Position numbers and translations under genes: made by a program. A DNA stretch of 64,000 nt from Pseudomonas viridiflava. Its GTDB lineage: Bacteria > Pseudomonadota > Gammaproteobacteria > Pseudomonadales > Pseudomonadaceae. The notes beneath the pieces are model-generated. The model ran no database searches and had not been told where the DNA came from. It worked only from the letters and a program-made list of their open reading frames with translations. The stretch is taken from assembly GCF_900583165.1 (NCBI RefSeq), contig NZ_UTKY01000024.1:91562-155561 (forward strand), given 5' to 3'. Of the stretch, positions 1 to 9,299 are shown in pieces (the stretch's first letter is position 1; the number at the start of each line of letters is the position of its first letter).

Positions 1-236
1 ATGAAGATCGACAGCGACAGGCCCAGCAGCGTGAACGGCGTGGCGTTGACCTTGGAGAAATAGGCGGGGTGCAGGGTTTCGACCAGCACAATCACCGAAG
101 CCAGCAGCGTGACCATCAAGCTGCGCACGGCGATGCGCTTGGCAATCGAGCCTTTTAGGGAAAACAAGATGCCCAATAGATTGGGCTTGGGACGCACGAT
201 CATCAGCGGCAGGACTTCTTGGTTGGCGCAGGCCAT
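1..236 (-). CDS. Bestrophin-like anion channel family protein (3' part outside window)
   Basis: The reading frame runs off the left edge, so only the N-terminal 67-78 residues are visible. The segment beginning MIVRPKPNLLGILFSLKGS, followed by a hydrophobic stretch, resembles the N-terminus of bacterial bestrophins (YneE/UPF0187), which are homopentameric inner-membrane ion channels of about 300 residues. Two in-frame ATG codons are possible, at 236 and at 203. The family N-terminus favours 203, and neither has a convincing ribosome binding site. The gene diverges from the acyl-CoA block that starts at 405. Function rests on family resemblance of a short fragment only. Confidence 0.6.
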   Translation of the reverse strand, partial: MACANQEVLPLMIVRPKPNLLGILFSLKGSIAKRIAVRSLMVTLLASVIVLVETLHPAYFSKVNATPFTLLGLSLSIF

Positions 237-404
237 GAGGTTAGAAGCTGGTAGGCGGGGCGTCCAATCGCTTAGGCCGACCGGTTGATCGGCGCGGTCG
301 ATCACTGGCCAAACCAGTCAGCCATATTGATGGCTTTGACCATTGCTGACGTGGCGCGCCGGGGCGACTATCTGGACCATTCGGATAGCCCAAGGAAAAT
401 AAAA

Positions 405-1172
405 ATGCAGATTGAAAACAAGGTATTCCTGGTCAGCGGCGGCGCTTCCGGCCTGGGTGCCGCTACCGCAGAAATGCTGGTAGCCGCCGGGGCCAAGGTG
501 ATGCTGGTCGACCTGAACGCAGACGCCGTGGCTGCCAAGGCCAAGCAGCTGGGGGAAAACGCCCGCAGTGCGGTCGCCGATATCAGCCAGGAAGCCGCTG
601 CCGAAGCGGCCGTTAACGCCACTGTCGCGGCCTTTGGCGGCCTGCACGGCCTGGTCAACTGCGCCGGGGTTGTGCGTGGCGAGAAGATCCTCGGCAAGAA
701 CGGCCCCCACGCGCTGGCCAGTTTTGCCCAGGTCATCAACGTCAACCTGATCGGCAGCTTTAACCTGTTGCGCTTGGCCGCTGCGGCCATTGCCGAAACC
801 GAGGCGAATGCCGACGGCGAGCGCGGCGTGATCATCAATACCGCCTCGGTCGCCGCGTTTGACGGGCAGATCGGCCAGGCGGCGTATTCGGCCTCCAAGG
901 GTGCGATTGCCAGCCTCACCTTGCCCGCCGCCCGTGAGCTGGCGCGTTTTGGCATCCGCGTGATGACCATCGCCCCTGGCATTTTCGAAACGCCGATGAT
1001 GGCGGGCATGACCCCGGAAGTTCGCGACTCTCTGGCCGCCGGCGTGCCATTCCCGCCGCGCCTGGGCAAACCCACCGAGTACGCCGCATTGGTTCGGCAC
1101 ATTATTGAAAACAGCATGCTCAATGGCGAGGTGATCCGTCTCGACGGCGCCTTGCGTATGGCGGCCAAGTAA
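405..1172 (+). CDS. SDR family 3-hydroxyacyl-CoA dehydrogenase (3-hydroxy-2-methylbutyryl-CoA dehydrogenase type)
   Basis: A short-chain dehydrogenase of 255 residues. The NAD-binding glycine motif SGGASGLG lies near residue 11, an NCAG motif near 88, a catalytic serine in INTASV, and the YSASK Tyr-Lys pair about 15 residues further on. The shape and length match the HSD17B10/type II 3-hydroxyacyl-CoA dehydrogenase group, which oxidises 2-methyl-3-hydroxybutyryl-CoA in isoleucine breakdown. The ATG at 405 was chosen because AAGGA sits 8 bases upstream and the protein then begins with the usual short lead before the Rossmann fold. The thiolase follows after 12 bases, so the two are very likely cotranscribed. 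Substrate is inferred from the neighbours. Confidence 0.8.
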   Translation: MQIENKVFLVSGGASGLGAATAEMLVAAGAKVMLVDLNADAVAAKAKQLGENARSAVADISQEAAAEAAVNATVAAFGGLHGLVNCAGVVRGEKILGKNGPHALASFAQVINVNLIGSFNLLRLAAAAIAETEANADGERGVIINTASVAAFDGQIGQAAYSASKGAIASLTLPAARELARFGIRVMTIAPGIFETPMMAGMTPEVRDSLAAGVPFPPRLGKPTEYAALVRHIIENSMLNGEVIRLDGALRMAAK

Positions 1173-1184
1173 GGAGTCTGTGTG

Positions 1185-2369
1185 ATGACTGATCCCATCG
1201 TAATTGTCAGCGCCGTGCGCACCCCCATGGGCGGCTTTCAGGGCGACCTCAAAGGCCTGACCGCGCCACAGCTGGGTTCTGCCGCGATCCGTGCCGCCGT
1301 CGAACGTGCCGGCATTGCCACCGACGCCGTGGATGAAGTGCTATTTGGCTGCGTGTTGCCCGCCGGCCTCGGTCAGGCACCGGCTCGCCAGGCGGCGCTG
1401 GGTGCAGGGCTGGACAAGTCAACCCGTTGCACCACCCTCAACAAAATGTGCGGCTCAGGCATGGAGGCCGCGATCCTGGCCCATGATTCGCTACTGGCCG
1501 GCAGTGTGGACGTGGTCATCGCCGGCGGCATGGAAAGCATGTCCAACGCACCTTACCTGCTCGACCGCGCCCGCAGCGGCTATCGCATGGGCCACGGTCG
1601 CGTGCTCGACCATATGTTCCTCGACGGCCTGGAAGACGCCTACGACAAAGGCCGCCTGATGGGCACCTTTGCCGAGGACTGCGCCCAGTACAACGGCTTT
1701 TCCCGCGAAGCCCAAGACGCCTTTGCCATCGCCTCCCTGACCCGTGCACAGGAGGCCATCGCCCATGGCTGCTTTGCCGCCGAAATTGTCCCGGTGCAGG
1801 TCACCGTGGGTAAAGAACAAAAGACCATTGAGCATGATGAGCAACCACCCAAGGCCAAGCTGGACAAGATCAGCAGTCTGAAACCGGCGTTTCGTGACGG
1901 CGGTACGGTGACGGCGGCCAATTCCAGTTCGATCTCCGATGGTGCGGCGGCGCTGCTGCTGATGCGCCAGTCCGAAGCGCACAAGCGCGGCCTCAAGCCG
2001 TTGGCGGTGATTCATGGGCATGCGGCCTTTGCCGATGAGCCGGGGCTGTTCCCGGTGGCGCCGGTCGGGGCGATTCGCACGCTGATGACCAAGACTGGCT
2101 GGACGCTTGACGAAGTCGACCTGTTTGAGATCAACGAAGCCTTCGCCGTGGTCAGCCTGGTCACGATGAGCAAGCTGGAAATCCCCCATGCCAAGGTCAA
2201 TATCCACGGCGGCGCCTGCGCCCTGGGCCATCCGATTGGCGCTTCGGGTGCGCGCATCCTCGTGACCTTGCTCTCGGCCCTGCGCCAAAACGGCCTCAAA
2301 CGTGGTGTTGCCGCGATTTGCATCGGCGGCGGGGAAGCCACGGCCATGGCCGTCGAATGCCTGTACTAA
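1185..2369 (+). CDS. Acetyl-CoA C-acyltransferase (thiolase II)
   Basis: A thiolase of 394 residues with the acyl-carrying cysteine in LNKMCGSGM, the NEAF motif, and the C-terminal GGACALGHPIGASGARI and CIGGGEA motifs, so all catalytic residues are present. In this cluster it most likely cleaves 2-methylacetoacetyl-CoA to acetyl-CoA and propionyl-CoA, the last step of isoleucine degradation. Acetoacetyl-CoA is an alternative substrate. A GTG at 1182 precedes the ATG at 1185; AAGGAG at 1171-1176 is well spaced for the ATG. The acyl-CoA dehydrogenase starts 12 bases after the stop codon. Confidence 0.85.
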   Translation: MTDPIVIVSAVRTPMGGFQGDLKGLTAPQLGSAAIRAAVERAGIATDAVDEVLFGCVLPAGLGQAPARQAALGAGLDKSTRCTTLNKMCGSGMEAAILAHDSLLAGSVDVVIAGGMESMSNAPYLLDRARSGYRMGHGRVLDHMFLDGLEDAYDKGRLMGTFAEDCAQYNGFSREAQDAFAIASLTRAQEAIAHGCFAAEIVPVQVTVGKEQKTIEHDEQPPKAKLDKISSLKPAFRDGGTVTAANSSSISDGAAALLLMRQSEAHKRGLKPLAVIHGHAAFADEPGLFPVAPVGAIRTLMTKTGWTLDEVDLFEINEAFAVVSLVTMSKLEIPHAKVNIHGGACALGHPIGASGARILVTLLSALRQNGLKRGVAAICIGGGEATAMAVECLY

Positions 2370-2381
2370 GGACTGATCACC

Positions 2382-3509
2382 ATGCTGCCCAATGACGAAC
2401 ACCTGCAAATCAGCGACGCGGCCCGGCAATTTGCCCAGGAGCGTCTCAAACCCTTCGCCGCCGAATGGGACCGCGAGCACCGCTTTCCCAAAGAGGCCAT
2501 CGGCGAAATGGCCGAACTGGGCTTTTTCGGCATGCTGGTGCCGGAACAGTGGGGCGGTTGCGACACCGGTTACCTGGCCTATGCCATGGCCCTGGAAGAA
2601 ATCGCTGCCGGCGACGGCGCCTGTTCCACCATCATGAGTGTGCACAACTCAGTAGGTTGTGTACCGATCCTGAAATTTGGCAATGACGAGCAGAAAGAGC
2701 GCTTTCTCAAGCCCCTGGCCAGCGGCGCTATGCTCGGTGCCTTTGCATTGACCGAGCCTCAGGCGGGCTCCGATGCCAGCAGCCTGAAAACCCGCGCACG
2801 TCTGGAAGGCGATCACTACGTGCTCAACGGCTGCAAACAGTTTATTACCTCCGGGCAAAACGCCGGGGTGGTGATTGTGTTTGCGGTCACCGACCCGGCA
2901 GCGGGCAAGCGCGGCATCAGCGCATTTATTGTGCCCACGGATTCGCCGGGCTACAGCGTGGCTCGGGTTGAAGACAAGCTCGGTCAGCACGCGTCCGACA
3001 CCTGCCAGATCCTGTTTGAGGATGTGAAGGTGCCGGTCGCCAACCGATTGGGCGAAGAGGGCGAAGGTTATCGCATCGCCCTGGCCAACCTAGAAGGCGG
3101 TCGCGTGGGCATTGCCTCGCAAGCGGTGGGCATGGCTCGCGCCGCCTTTGAAGCCGCCCGTGACTATGCCCGTGAGCGCGAAAGTTTCGGCAAGACCATT
3201 ATTGAGCACCAGGCCGTGGCCTTTCGTTTGGCCGACATGGCCACGCAAATCGCCGTCGCGCGGCAGATGGTGCATTACGCTGCTGCCCTGCGCGACAGCG
3301 GCAAGCCGGCACTGGTCGAAGCGTCCATGGCCAAGCTGTTTGCCTCGGAAATGGCCGAAAAAGTCTGTTCCGCTGCCTTGCAAACCCTGGGCGGTTACGG
3401 TTACCTGAGCGACTTCCCCCTAGAGCGGATCTACCGCGATGTGCGGGTCTGCCAAATTTACGAAGGCACCAGCGATATCCAACGCATGGTCATCTCACGC
3501 AATCTCTAA
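2382..3509 (+). CDS. Acyl-CoA dehydrogenase (short/branched-chain, probably 2-methylbutyryl-CoA)
   Basis: A 375-residue FAD-dependent acyl-CoA dehydrogenase. It has the family signatures [13 protein letters not shown] (FAD/substrate region), [20 protein letters not shown], and the catalytic base as the glutamate in IYEGTSDIQ near the C-terminus, the position used by short-chain and branched-chain members. Its place between the thiolase and an enoyl-CoA hydratase suggests oxidation of 2-methylbutyryl-CoA to tiglyl-CoA. A second, similar dehydrogenase at 4425-5576 probably serves the valine arm. Electrons would pass to ETF. The assignment between the two substrates is inference. Confidence 0.82.
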   Translation: MLPNDEHLQISDAARQFAQERLKPFAAEWDREHRFPKEAIGEMAELGFFGMLVPEQWGGCDTGYLAYAMALEEIAAGDGACSTIMSVHNSVGCVPILKFGNDEQKERFLKPLASGAMLGAFALTEPQAGSDASSLKTRARLEGDHYVLNGCKQFITSGQNAGVVIVFAVTDPAAGKRGISAFIVPTDSPGYSVARVEDKLGQHASDTCQILFEDVKVPVANRLGEEGEGYRIALANLEGGRVGIASQAVGMARAAFEAARDYARERESFGKTIIEHQAVAFRLADMATQIAVARQMVHYAAALRDSGKPALVEASMAKLFASEMAEKVCSAALQTLGGYGYLSDFPLERIYRDVRVCQIYEGTSDIQRMVISRNL

Positions 3510-3520
3510 GGAGCCGATAT

Positions 3521-4294
3521 ATGAGTTACGAAACGATTTTGCTCGACATCCAGGGCCGCGTCGGGCTGATTACCCTCAACCGCCCCCAGGCCTTGAATGC
3601 CTTGAACGCGCAGCTGGTCAGCGAGCTGAACCAGGCGCTGGATAGCCTGGAAGCCAACCCTGAAATCGGCTGCATCGTCTTGACCGGCTCGAAGAAAGCC
3701 TTCGCCGCTGGCGCTGACATCAAGGAAATGGCCGAGCTGACTTACCCGCAAATCTACCTCGACGATCTCTTCAGTGACAGTGACCGTGTGGCCAACCGCC
3801 GCAAGCCCATCATCGCCGCCGTCAATGGCTTCGCCTTGGGCGGTGGCTGCGAGCTGGCGCTGATGTGCGATTTCATCCTGGCCGGCGATGGCGCCAAGTT
3901 TGGGCAGCCGGAAATCAACCTCGGCGTACTGCCCGGCATGGGCGGCACCCAGCGTCTCACCCGTGCGGTCGGCAAGGCCAAGGCCATGGAAATGTGCCTG
4001 ACCGGGCGTTTTATCGATGCGGTCGAAGCGGAACGCTGCGGCATCGTTGCGCGCATCGTGCCGGCTGATGAGCTGTTGGAAGAAGCATTGAAAGTCGCCA
4101 CCTTGATTGCCAGCAAGTCGGTGCCCATCAGCATGATGGTCAAGGAAAGCGTGAACCGGGCGTTTGAAGTGAGCCTGTCTGAAGGTGTGCGCTTTGAGCG
4201 CAGGGTATTCCATGCAGCGTTTGCCACGCTGGATCAGAAAGAAGGCATGGCGGCGTTTGTGGCCAAGCGGGCGCCTGAGTTCAAGGATAAATAA
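3521..4294 (+). CDS. Enoyl-CoA hydratase/isomerase (crotonase family)
   Basis: A 257-residue crotonase-fold protein. It has the oxyanion-hole segment [12 protein letters not shown], the [12 protein letters not shown] block with one catalytic glutamate, and [12 protein letters not shown] with the second region of the active site. This is the normal length for a single-domain enoyl-CoA hydratase. It is the last gene of the plus-strand operon, 11 bases after the dehydrogenase, with AAGGAG just before the ATG. It can be placed as the hydratase for tiglyl-CoA and probably also methacrylyl-CoA, linking both branched-chain routes. A decayed REPIN follows directly. Confidence 0.85.
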   Translation: MSYETILLDIQGRVGLITLNRPQALNALNAQLVSELNQALDSLEANPEIGCIVLTGSKKAFAAGADIKEMAELTYPQIYLDDLFSDSDRVANRRKPIIAAVNGFALGGGCELALMCDFILAGDGAKFGQPEINLGVLPGMGGTQRLTRAVGKAKAMEMCLTGRFIDAVEAERCGIVARIVPADELLEEALKVATLIASKSVPISMMVKESVNRAFEVSLSEGVRFERRVFHAAFATLDQKEGMAAFVAKRAPEFKDK

Positions 4295-4311
4295 CGCCGA
4301 TCTGGCGATCA

Positions 4312-4408
4312 AAATGTGAGAGGGGGCTTGCTCCCGATAGCGGTGGCTCAGTCACCTGATATGTTGACTGACACTCCGCATTCGCGAGCAAGCCCGCTCC
4401 CACATTTG
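4312..4408. repeat. Decayed REPIN (two inverted REP sequences)
   Basis: Two REP-type hairpins face each other across a roughly 30-base spacer: GGGGGCTTGCTCCCGATAG near 4322-4340 and its imperfect reverse complement GCGAGCAAGCCCGCTCCCAC near 4384-4403. The outer ends carry AAATGTG and CACATTT. The right arm has several mismatches to the left, unlike the perfect copy at 62973. It sits between two convergent gene ends, a usual location for Pseudomonas REPINs. Confidence 0.85.
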
Positions 4409-4424
4409 GTTGTCGCTGTGTCAG

Positions 4425-5576
4425 TTAGAGTGGGTAGTTCTTTAGTTCCCTGGCAATCACCATCCGCTGAATCTCGCTGGTACCCTCGTAGATCTGCGTG
4501 ATTCGCGCATCCCGGTAGTAACGCTCCACCGGGTAATCCTCCAGATACCCATACCCGCCGTGAATCTGCATGGCTGACGAACACACCTTCTCGGCCATTT
4601 CCGAGGCAAACAGCTTGGCCTGGGATGCTTCTGACAGGCACGGCTTGCCGGCACTGCGCAGACGGGCAGCGTGGAGGATCAACAGGCGAGCAGCATTGAG
4701 GCGGGTTTGCATATCTGCCAGCAGATTAGCCACGCTCTGATGTTCAATGATGGCCTTGTCGAACTGCATACGATCACGGGCATAAGCGAGCGCTGCCTCA
4801 AAGGCTGCACGCGCGATGCCCAGGGCCTGGGCTGCGATGCCGATACGGCCGCCTTCCAGGTTGGACAGGGCGATCGCCAGGCCTTTGCCCCGCTCACCGA
4901 GCAGGTTGGCTTCGGGCACCGTGCATTGGTTGAGGGTGACGGCACAGGTGTCCGAGGCGCGAATGCCCATCTTGTGTTCGGTGCGATCAACGACGAAACC
5001 CGGGGTTGAGGTGGGCACCAGGAACGCTGAGATGCCTTTTTTACCCAGCTCAGGGTCGGTCACGGCAAACACGATGGCCAATTTAGCCCGCTTGCCATTG
5101 CTGACAAACTGTTTGGCGCCATTGATTACCCACATCCCGTCGCGCAGTTCGGCACGGGTACGCAGGTTGTGGGCTTCTGAACCTGCTTGCGGTTCAGTGA
5201 GGCAGAAGCAGCCAATTGCCTGACCGCTGGCGAGTTCGGCGAGCCAGGTTTGCTTTTGTTCGTCTGAGCCGTAGTTGAGGATCGGCCCGCAACCCACTGA
5301 ATTATGGATGCTCATCAGTGCGCCAGTGGCGCCATCACCGGCAGAAATCTCTTCGACAGCGAGGGCGTACGCGACGTAATCGACGTAGGTGCCGCCCCAT
5401 TCTTCTGGTACCACCATGCCCAGCAGGCCGAGCTCACCCATCTTGGCCACCAGGGCGTCATCGATCCAGCCGGCTTTTTCCCAGGCTTGGGCGTGAGGGG
5501 CTATTTCACCACGGGCGAAGTCGCGAGCCATGTCGCGAATCATGACTTGTTCTTCTGTATATTCAATATCTTGCAT
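4425..5576 (-). CDS. Acyl-CoA dehydrogenase (isobutyryl-CoA dehydrogenase type)
   Basis: A 383-residue FAD-dependent acyl-CoA dehydrogenase with [33 protein letters not shown] and the catalytic glutamate in IYEGTSEIQ. The start lies 3 bases after the stop of the 3-hydroxyisobutyryl-CoA hydrolase gene, so the two form one transcription unit. That pairing, and the similarity to ACAD8, point to conversion of isobutyryl-CoA to methacrylyl-CoA in valine breakdown. It is clearly related to, but distinct from, the dehydrogenase at 2382-3509. The substrate has not been shown and is inferred from context. Confidence 0.82.
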   Translation of the reverse strand: MQDIEYTEEQVMIRDMARDFARGEIAPHAQAWEKAGWIDDALVAKMGELGLLGMVVPEEWGGTYVDYVAYALAVEEISAGDGATGALMSIHNSVGCGPILNYGSDEQKQTWLAELASGQAIGCFCLTEPQAGSEAHNLRTRAELRDGMWVINGAKQFVSNGKRAKLAIVFAVTDPELGKKGISAFLVPTSTPGFVVDRTEHKMGIRASDTCAVTLNQCTVPEANLLGERGKGLAIALSNLEGGRIGIAAQALGIARAAFEAALAYARDRMQFDKAIIEHQSVANLLADMQTRLNAARLLILHAARLRSAGKPCLSEASQAKLFASEMAEKVCSSAMQIHGGYGYLEDYPVERYYRDARITQIYEGTSEIQRMVIARELKNYPL

Positions 5577-5579
5577 GGC

Positions 5580-6683
5580 TTAGCTCGCAACCTGCTTGAA
5601 GTGATGGAAAAAGCTTTCGACATGATTGGCATCCAGCCCGTGGAGGGTGGGCGGGTTCCAGTGCGGAGTTTTGTCCTTGTCGATGATCAACGCGCGAACG
5701 CCTTCAATCAGATCGCCGCGCTCGAACCATTGCCGATCAAGGTGAAGTTCCAAGGCGAAGCAGTGTTCAAGGGGCAGGCGTCGGCCACGGCGCAGCATTT
5801 CCAGGGTTACGGCCATCGCCAGGGGAGAGCGGGTTTTCATCAGGTCTGCGGTGGCCAGTGCCCACTCATGGCTGTCGGCAACCGTGACGGCCTGCAATTG
5901 CTCGACCATGCTCGGTATATCTGGCAGGGCGAAGAAGTGGTCGATCACCGGGCGCAAGGCGGCCAGCGGCGCGTCGGGCAGTTGCTGCACACCCAGTTTG
6001 GCCAAAACACCTTGCAGGTCTTTGAGCGGTGAGTCATGCCAGTGCAGGCGATCCAGCTTCTGATCAAGCTCGGCCAACCGGGCGCTGTCGAGGTGCCAGT
6101 CCGCCAGCCCGCAGTAGAGTGCATCGGCGGCACGAATTTGCACGCCGGTTACGCCGAGGTAGGTCCCCAACTCGCCCGGAATGCGCGACAGAAAGTAGCT
6201 GCCGCCCACGTCCGGAAAGTAACCAATGGCCACTTCCGGCATCGCCAGCCGACTGCGTTCGGTGACTACGCGCAGATCGGCACCTTGCACCAGGCCCATG
6301 CCGCCGCCCAGCACAAAACCGTCCATGAGGGCCAGGACAGGTTTACGGTAATGGTGGATAGCCAGGTCCAGCGCGTATTCCTCGACGAAGAAATCCTGGT
6401 GCAGTGTGTCACCGCGCTTGAAGCTGTCATACAGGGAACGAATGTCACCGCCGGCGCAGAAGGCCTTGTCACCGGCACCACGCAACACGACAGCATAGAT
6501 GCTCGGGTCATCGGCCCACGCCTGCAACTGAAGGGTCAGGCTGCGGACCATGCCCAGGGTTAGGGCATTCAAGCCGGCGGGGCGATTGAGGGTGAGGTGG
6601 CCGATATGGTTGCGGACGTCGGCCAGTACTTCGTCCTGAAGTGTCTCGGCACGGCTTGCTTCGGTTGAAACCTGAGCAGTCAT
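5580..6683 (-). CDS. 3-hydroxyisobutyryl-CoA hydrolase (enoyl-CoA hydratase/isomerase family)
   Basis: A crotonase-fold protein of 367 residues, about 100 longer than ordinary enoyl-CoA hydratases because of a C-terminal extension, as in the HIBCH family. Diagnostic pieces are AFCAGGDIRSLYD, GFVLGGGMGLVQGADLR, and MPEVAIGYFPDVGGSYFLSR with the catalytic glutamate and aspartate region. It releases free 3-hydroxyisobutyrate from its CoA ester in valine catabolism. The ATG at 6683 has GGGAGTTAGAG upstream; a longer frame to 6779 has no support. It is the first gene of a two-gene operon with the isobutyryl-CoA dehydrogenase. The dehydrogenase for 3-hydroxyisobutyrate (mmsB) is not in the window. 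Confidence 0.85.
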   Translation of the reverse strand: MTAQVSTEASRAETLQDEVLADVRNHIGHLTLNRPAGLNALTLGMVRSLTLQLQAWADDPSIYAVVLRGAGDKAFCAGGDIRSLYDSFKRGDTLHQDFFVEEYALDLAIHHYRKPVLALMDGFVLGGGMGLVQGADLRVVTERSRLAMPEVAIGYFPDVGGSYFLSRIPGELGTYLGVTGVQIRAADALYCGLADWHLDSARLAELDQKLDRLHWHDSPLKDLQGVLAKLGVQQLPDAPLAALRPVIDHFFALPDIPSMVEQLQAVTVADSHEWALATADLMKTRSPLAMAVTLEMLRRGRRLPLEHCFALELHLDRQWFERGDLIEGVRALIIDKDKTPHWNPPTLHGLDANHVESFFHHFKQVAS

Positions 6684-6800
6684 CTCTAACTCCCTGCTTT
6701 TATTGTTCTTTATCAAGATGTTCGCGAGCGAACCCTCTCGCGATCGTACCAGTGCAAATTTGCCCAGTACAACCGTCAATCATGCAGGTGGTTTTTGCAT

Positions 6801-7526
6801 TTATGCAGAGCGACTCGCCAGCACTTCACCAATACTGCGCCGCCGAGCATGGCCTTCTGCAGCATGGATCAACTGTTCCAGCTCGGAGGGCTCAATATCG
6901 TAGAACTGCTCCATGTCGGCCAGCGCTCGTTTCAAGTCAGCTGCAGTGATTGCCGGGTCGACGGGAGGCGGTGGACTGCCCACGGCAACCGACGATATTT
7001 CGACGGCGCCCTTGGGGTAGCGCGTGCGCGTGGCGTTGTTATAGGCCAGCGCACACGCCAGCAGCGTGCCGGCGCCGAGCATCACCGCGCCCAGTTCATA
7101 CCAGCCCAGGCCGGCGGATACCGGGTCAGTCAACACCAGCGTCATTGCCAGGCCACCAGCGGGCGGGTGCAGGCAGCGCAGCCAGCAGATCAACACCACG
7201 GTCATGCCCGCCGCCAGGCAGGCACTGCCCAGGGTGCGTCCGAGTACGCGAGCGACCAGCAAGGCAACCACGCCCGCACACAGGTAGCTGCCGATGATCG
7301 ACCACGGTTGCGCCAACGCGCCGGATGATACGGCAAACAGCAGCACCGCCGAGGCGCCCAAAGGGCCGAGCAGATGCAGGGCGACGTCCATGCCAAACAC
7401 TTGGGCGCACACCCAGACACTGAACATCGTGCCCAGGGCCATGCCGATGGCGGCACGGCTCCATTCAGTAGGGCGGGTATTGATTGCAGCGGGGAACCAG
7501 CGAGCGAGCATTAAAAGGCAATCCAT
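6801..7526 (-). CDS. HPP family integral membrane protein, without CBS domains
   Basis: About 241 residues with four or more hydrophobic helices and the family signature LHPPAGGLAM near the middle. HPP proteins are inner-membrane proteins; some cyanobacterial members transport nitrite, and many bacterial members carry a C-terminal CBS pair. Here the protein ends about 50 residues after the membrane part, in a soluble helix-rich tail, so no CBS pair is present. The start is uncertain: ATG codons at 7526 and 7511 fit better than the longer frame to 7631, and neither has a clear ribosome binding site. It lies downstream of the arn operon in the same orientation, with a 150-base gap. Substrate unknown. 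Confidence 0.75.
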   Translation of the reverse strand: MDCLLMLARWFPAAINTRPTEWSRAAIGMALGTMFSVWVCAQVFGMDVALHLLGPLGASAVLLFAVSSGALAQPWSIIGSYLCAGVVALLVARVLGRTLGSACLAAGMTVVLICWLRCLHPPAGGLAMTLVLTDPVSAGLGWYELGAVMLGAGTLLACALAYNNATRTRYPKGAVEISSVAVGSPPPPVDPAITAADLKRALADMEQFYDIEPSELEQLIHAAEGHARRRSIGEVLASRSA

Positions 7527-7676
7527 AAACGGCAGGCAAAAAAAAGGCTTGTCTGGTTGCCCGGAGAAGCCCTTTGTAAAGTTCCAACATTGGGGGAAGG
7601 AACCTGCGCAGTGTGCCGCGCCCACCGGCACGCCGCCAATGCATATTAATGAGGGTTGAATGCAATAATAATGCAG

Positions 7677-9299
7677 TTAAGGTGCGGTGGACTTATCCAA
7701 GTGCAGCAGCACATACGGGTTCATGTCGAATGCCCCCTTCAGCGTCGGCGTGATGGCGCGAAAGCGCGGGTCTTGCAGCGTTGCAAAGTCCTCGGCACTC
7801 ATGACCAGCCACGCCGGCGTGGGGATTCGGTTCAGTTCAGCAGGCCGTTGCGTAAATAACGGTACGTGGTCGCAATCGTAGCTGACCATGAACTTGATCG
7901 CTTTGGCGTCCTTGCCAAGACCATGCAACACCACCGGCGCAGGGTCCTGCTGGATCAAGGCCTTGGCGGCCAAGCTGAAGGTGCGGGTGTCGTAGAGGCT
8001 GCGTTGCAACGGCTCGACCACCAGGATGTAGGTGGCCCACAGCGCCAATACTGCGGTGATCGCCGGCCCGACCGGGCGCAGATGCTGTTTTAGCACGGCC
8101 AGCAACCCTACAACCTGCAACGTGCCGAGCACCGCGAAGATCAGCTCGAGGTGCTCCAACCGGTCGGCATACCGGCGCTGCACCACCAGCAGCGCAGCCG
8201 CCACTAGCGCCGGCAACAGCACCCAAATGCCCAGCATCAACCCGCGCAGCCACGCGAACAGCCGACCTTGGGTTGCCTGGAAGGGATAGGCCGCAATGAT
8301 CGCCGCCATGGGCAACATCGCCAATACATAGCGCGCTTTCTTCGCCTGGGGAATCGACAGCCCGAGCATCACCAACAAGCCCGCCGCTGCGCAGTACAGC
8401 ACTAGCTGCAACGCCGGGTCTGGTGCGCGGCGCCCTCCGGCAGCAACTGCCAGCAACACCAGCAGTGCAATCGGGTAAGCGAAGGCGTAATTACCCAACG
8501 AGCTGGTGAAGTAATACAGCACACCGCTGGCGCCTTCGCTGCCGTCCATGCGCCCCACGAACTGCATGCGGATCACGTCCTGCATGAACGCTTGGCCGCC
8601 GCTGAGCTTGGCCAACAGCAACAGCACACCGACACATGCCATCAGCAACGCCAGGGCCGGCAACCCGAAGCTGAGCAGTCGGCGCCATTGCCGGTTGATC
8701 AGGTAGTAGCTGCACAGCACGCCGGTGGGAATCACCAAGCCAATGGGCCCGCGAATCGCAAACCCGAGGATTAGTAACGCATACAGCCAGTACAGGCGTT
8801 TGCCGGCGCCGAAGTGGTCATGGGCATAACCCAGGTAAAACACCGCCAGCGTTACCGCCGCGAGCATCTGATCAAGGGATACTGAGCGGGTTTCGCTGAC
8901 GAACGTGCTGCTGAGCAGCAACATCGCCACACTCAACAGGCCCCAACGCGTTGAGTAAGGCGCCGTGAGGCGATACACCAGCATGACGATAAAGGCAGAA
9001 GCAATGGCTGTGGGCAACCACGCGGTGAGGCTGGTCACGTGCCCTAACGGTAGCGACAGTAACCAGGTCAGCAGGGTCGAGGTCGCCAGGTAGTCGGCAT
9101 AGGGCTGCCCGTAGGTGGTGGGGAAGAAACCCGGCCCATGGCGCAACATCTCCTGGGCGAACACCACAAAGCGCGAGTCGAAACCAATGATCGCCTGGTG
9201 CCAGCTACCGGCAATGAACAGCAACAGTGCCAACACTCCCAAACCGATGGATTGCTGGCGCACGGTTGCAGGCATCAAGGACGGTCGGGCTGGGTTCAC
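7677..9299 (-). CDS. ArnT-like glycosyltransferase family 39/83 membrane protein, appended to arn operon
   Basis: A polytopic membrane protein of about 540 residues with some 11-12 hydrophobic segments. The first periplasmic loop has FDSRFVVFAQEML, matching the [12 protein letters not shown] loop of ArnT at 11421-13076, which holds the acidic residue typical of GT-C transferases that use undecaprenyl-phosphate sugars. The frame begins with GTG at 9299, directly after the ugd stop codon; an ATG at 9275 is the alternative. It is therefore the last gene of the arn operon. It may transfer an undecaprenyl-linked sugar to lipid A, LPS core or another acceptor. Neither sugar nor acceptor can be read from the sequence. 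Confidence 0.75.
   Translation of the reverse strand: MNPARPSLMPATVRQQSIGLGVLALLLFIAGSWHQAIIGFDSRFVVFAQEMLRHGPGFFPTTYGQPYADYLATSTLLTWLLSLPLGHVTSLTAWLPTAIASAFIVMLVYRLTAPYSTRWGLLSVAMLLLSSTFVSETRSVSLDQMLAAVTLAVFYLGYAHDHFGAGKRLYWLYALLILGFAIRGPIGLVIPTGVLCSYYLINRQWRRLLSFGLPALALLMACVGVLLLLAKLSGGQAFMQDVIRMQFVGRMDGSEGASGVLYYFTSSLGNYAFAYPIALLVLLAVAAGGRRAPDPALQLVLYCAAAGLLVMLGLSIPQAKKARYVLAMLPMAAIIAAYPFQATQGRLFAWLRGLMLGIWVLLPALVAAALLVVQRRYADRLEHLELIFAVLGTLQVVGLLAVLKQHLRPVGPAITAVLALWATYILVVEPLQRSLYDTRTFSLAAKALIQQDPAPVVLHGLGKDAKAIKFMVSYDCDHVPLFTQRPAELNRIPTPAWLVMSAEDFATLQDPRFRAITPTLKGAFDMNPYVLLHLDKSTAP

Noticed and set aside
6795..7328. Plus-strand open frames opposite the HPP gene
   Set aside because: They lack start signals and known domains. 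The minus strand has a clear HPP membrane protein with its signature.
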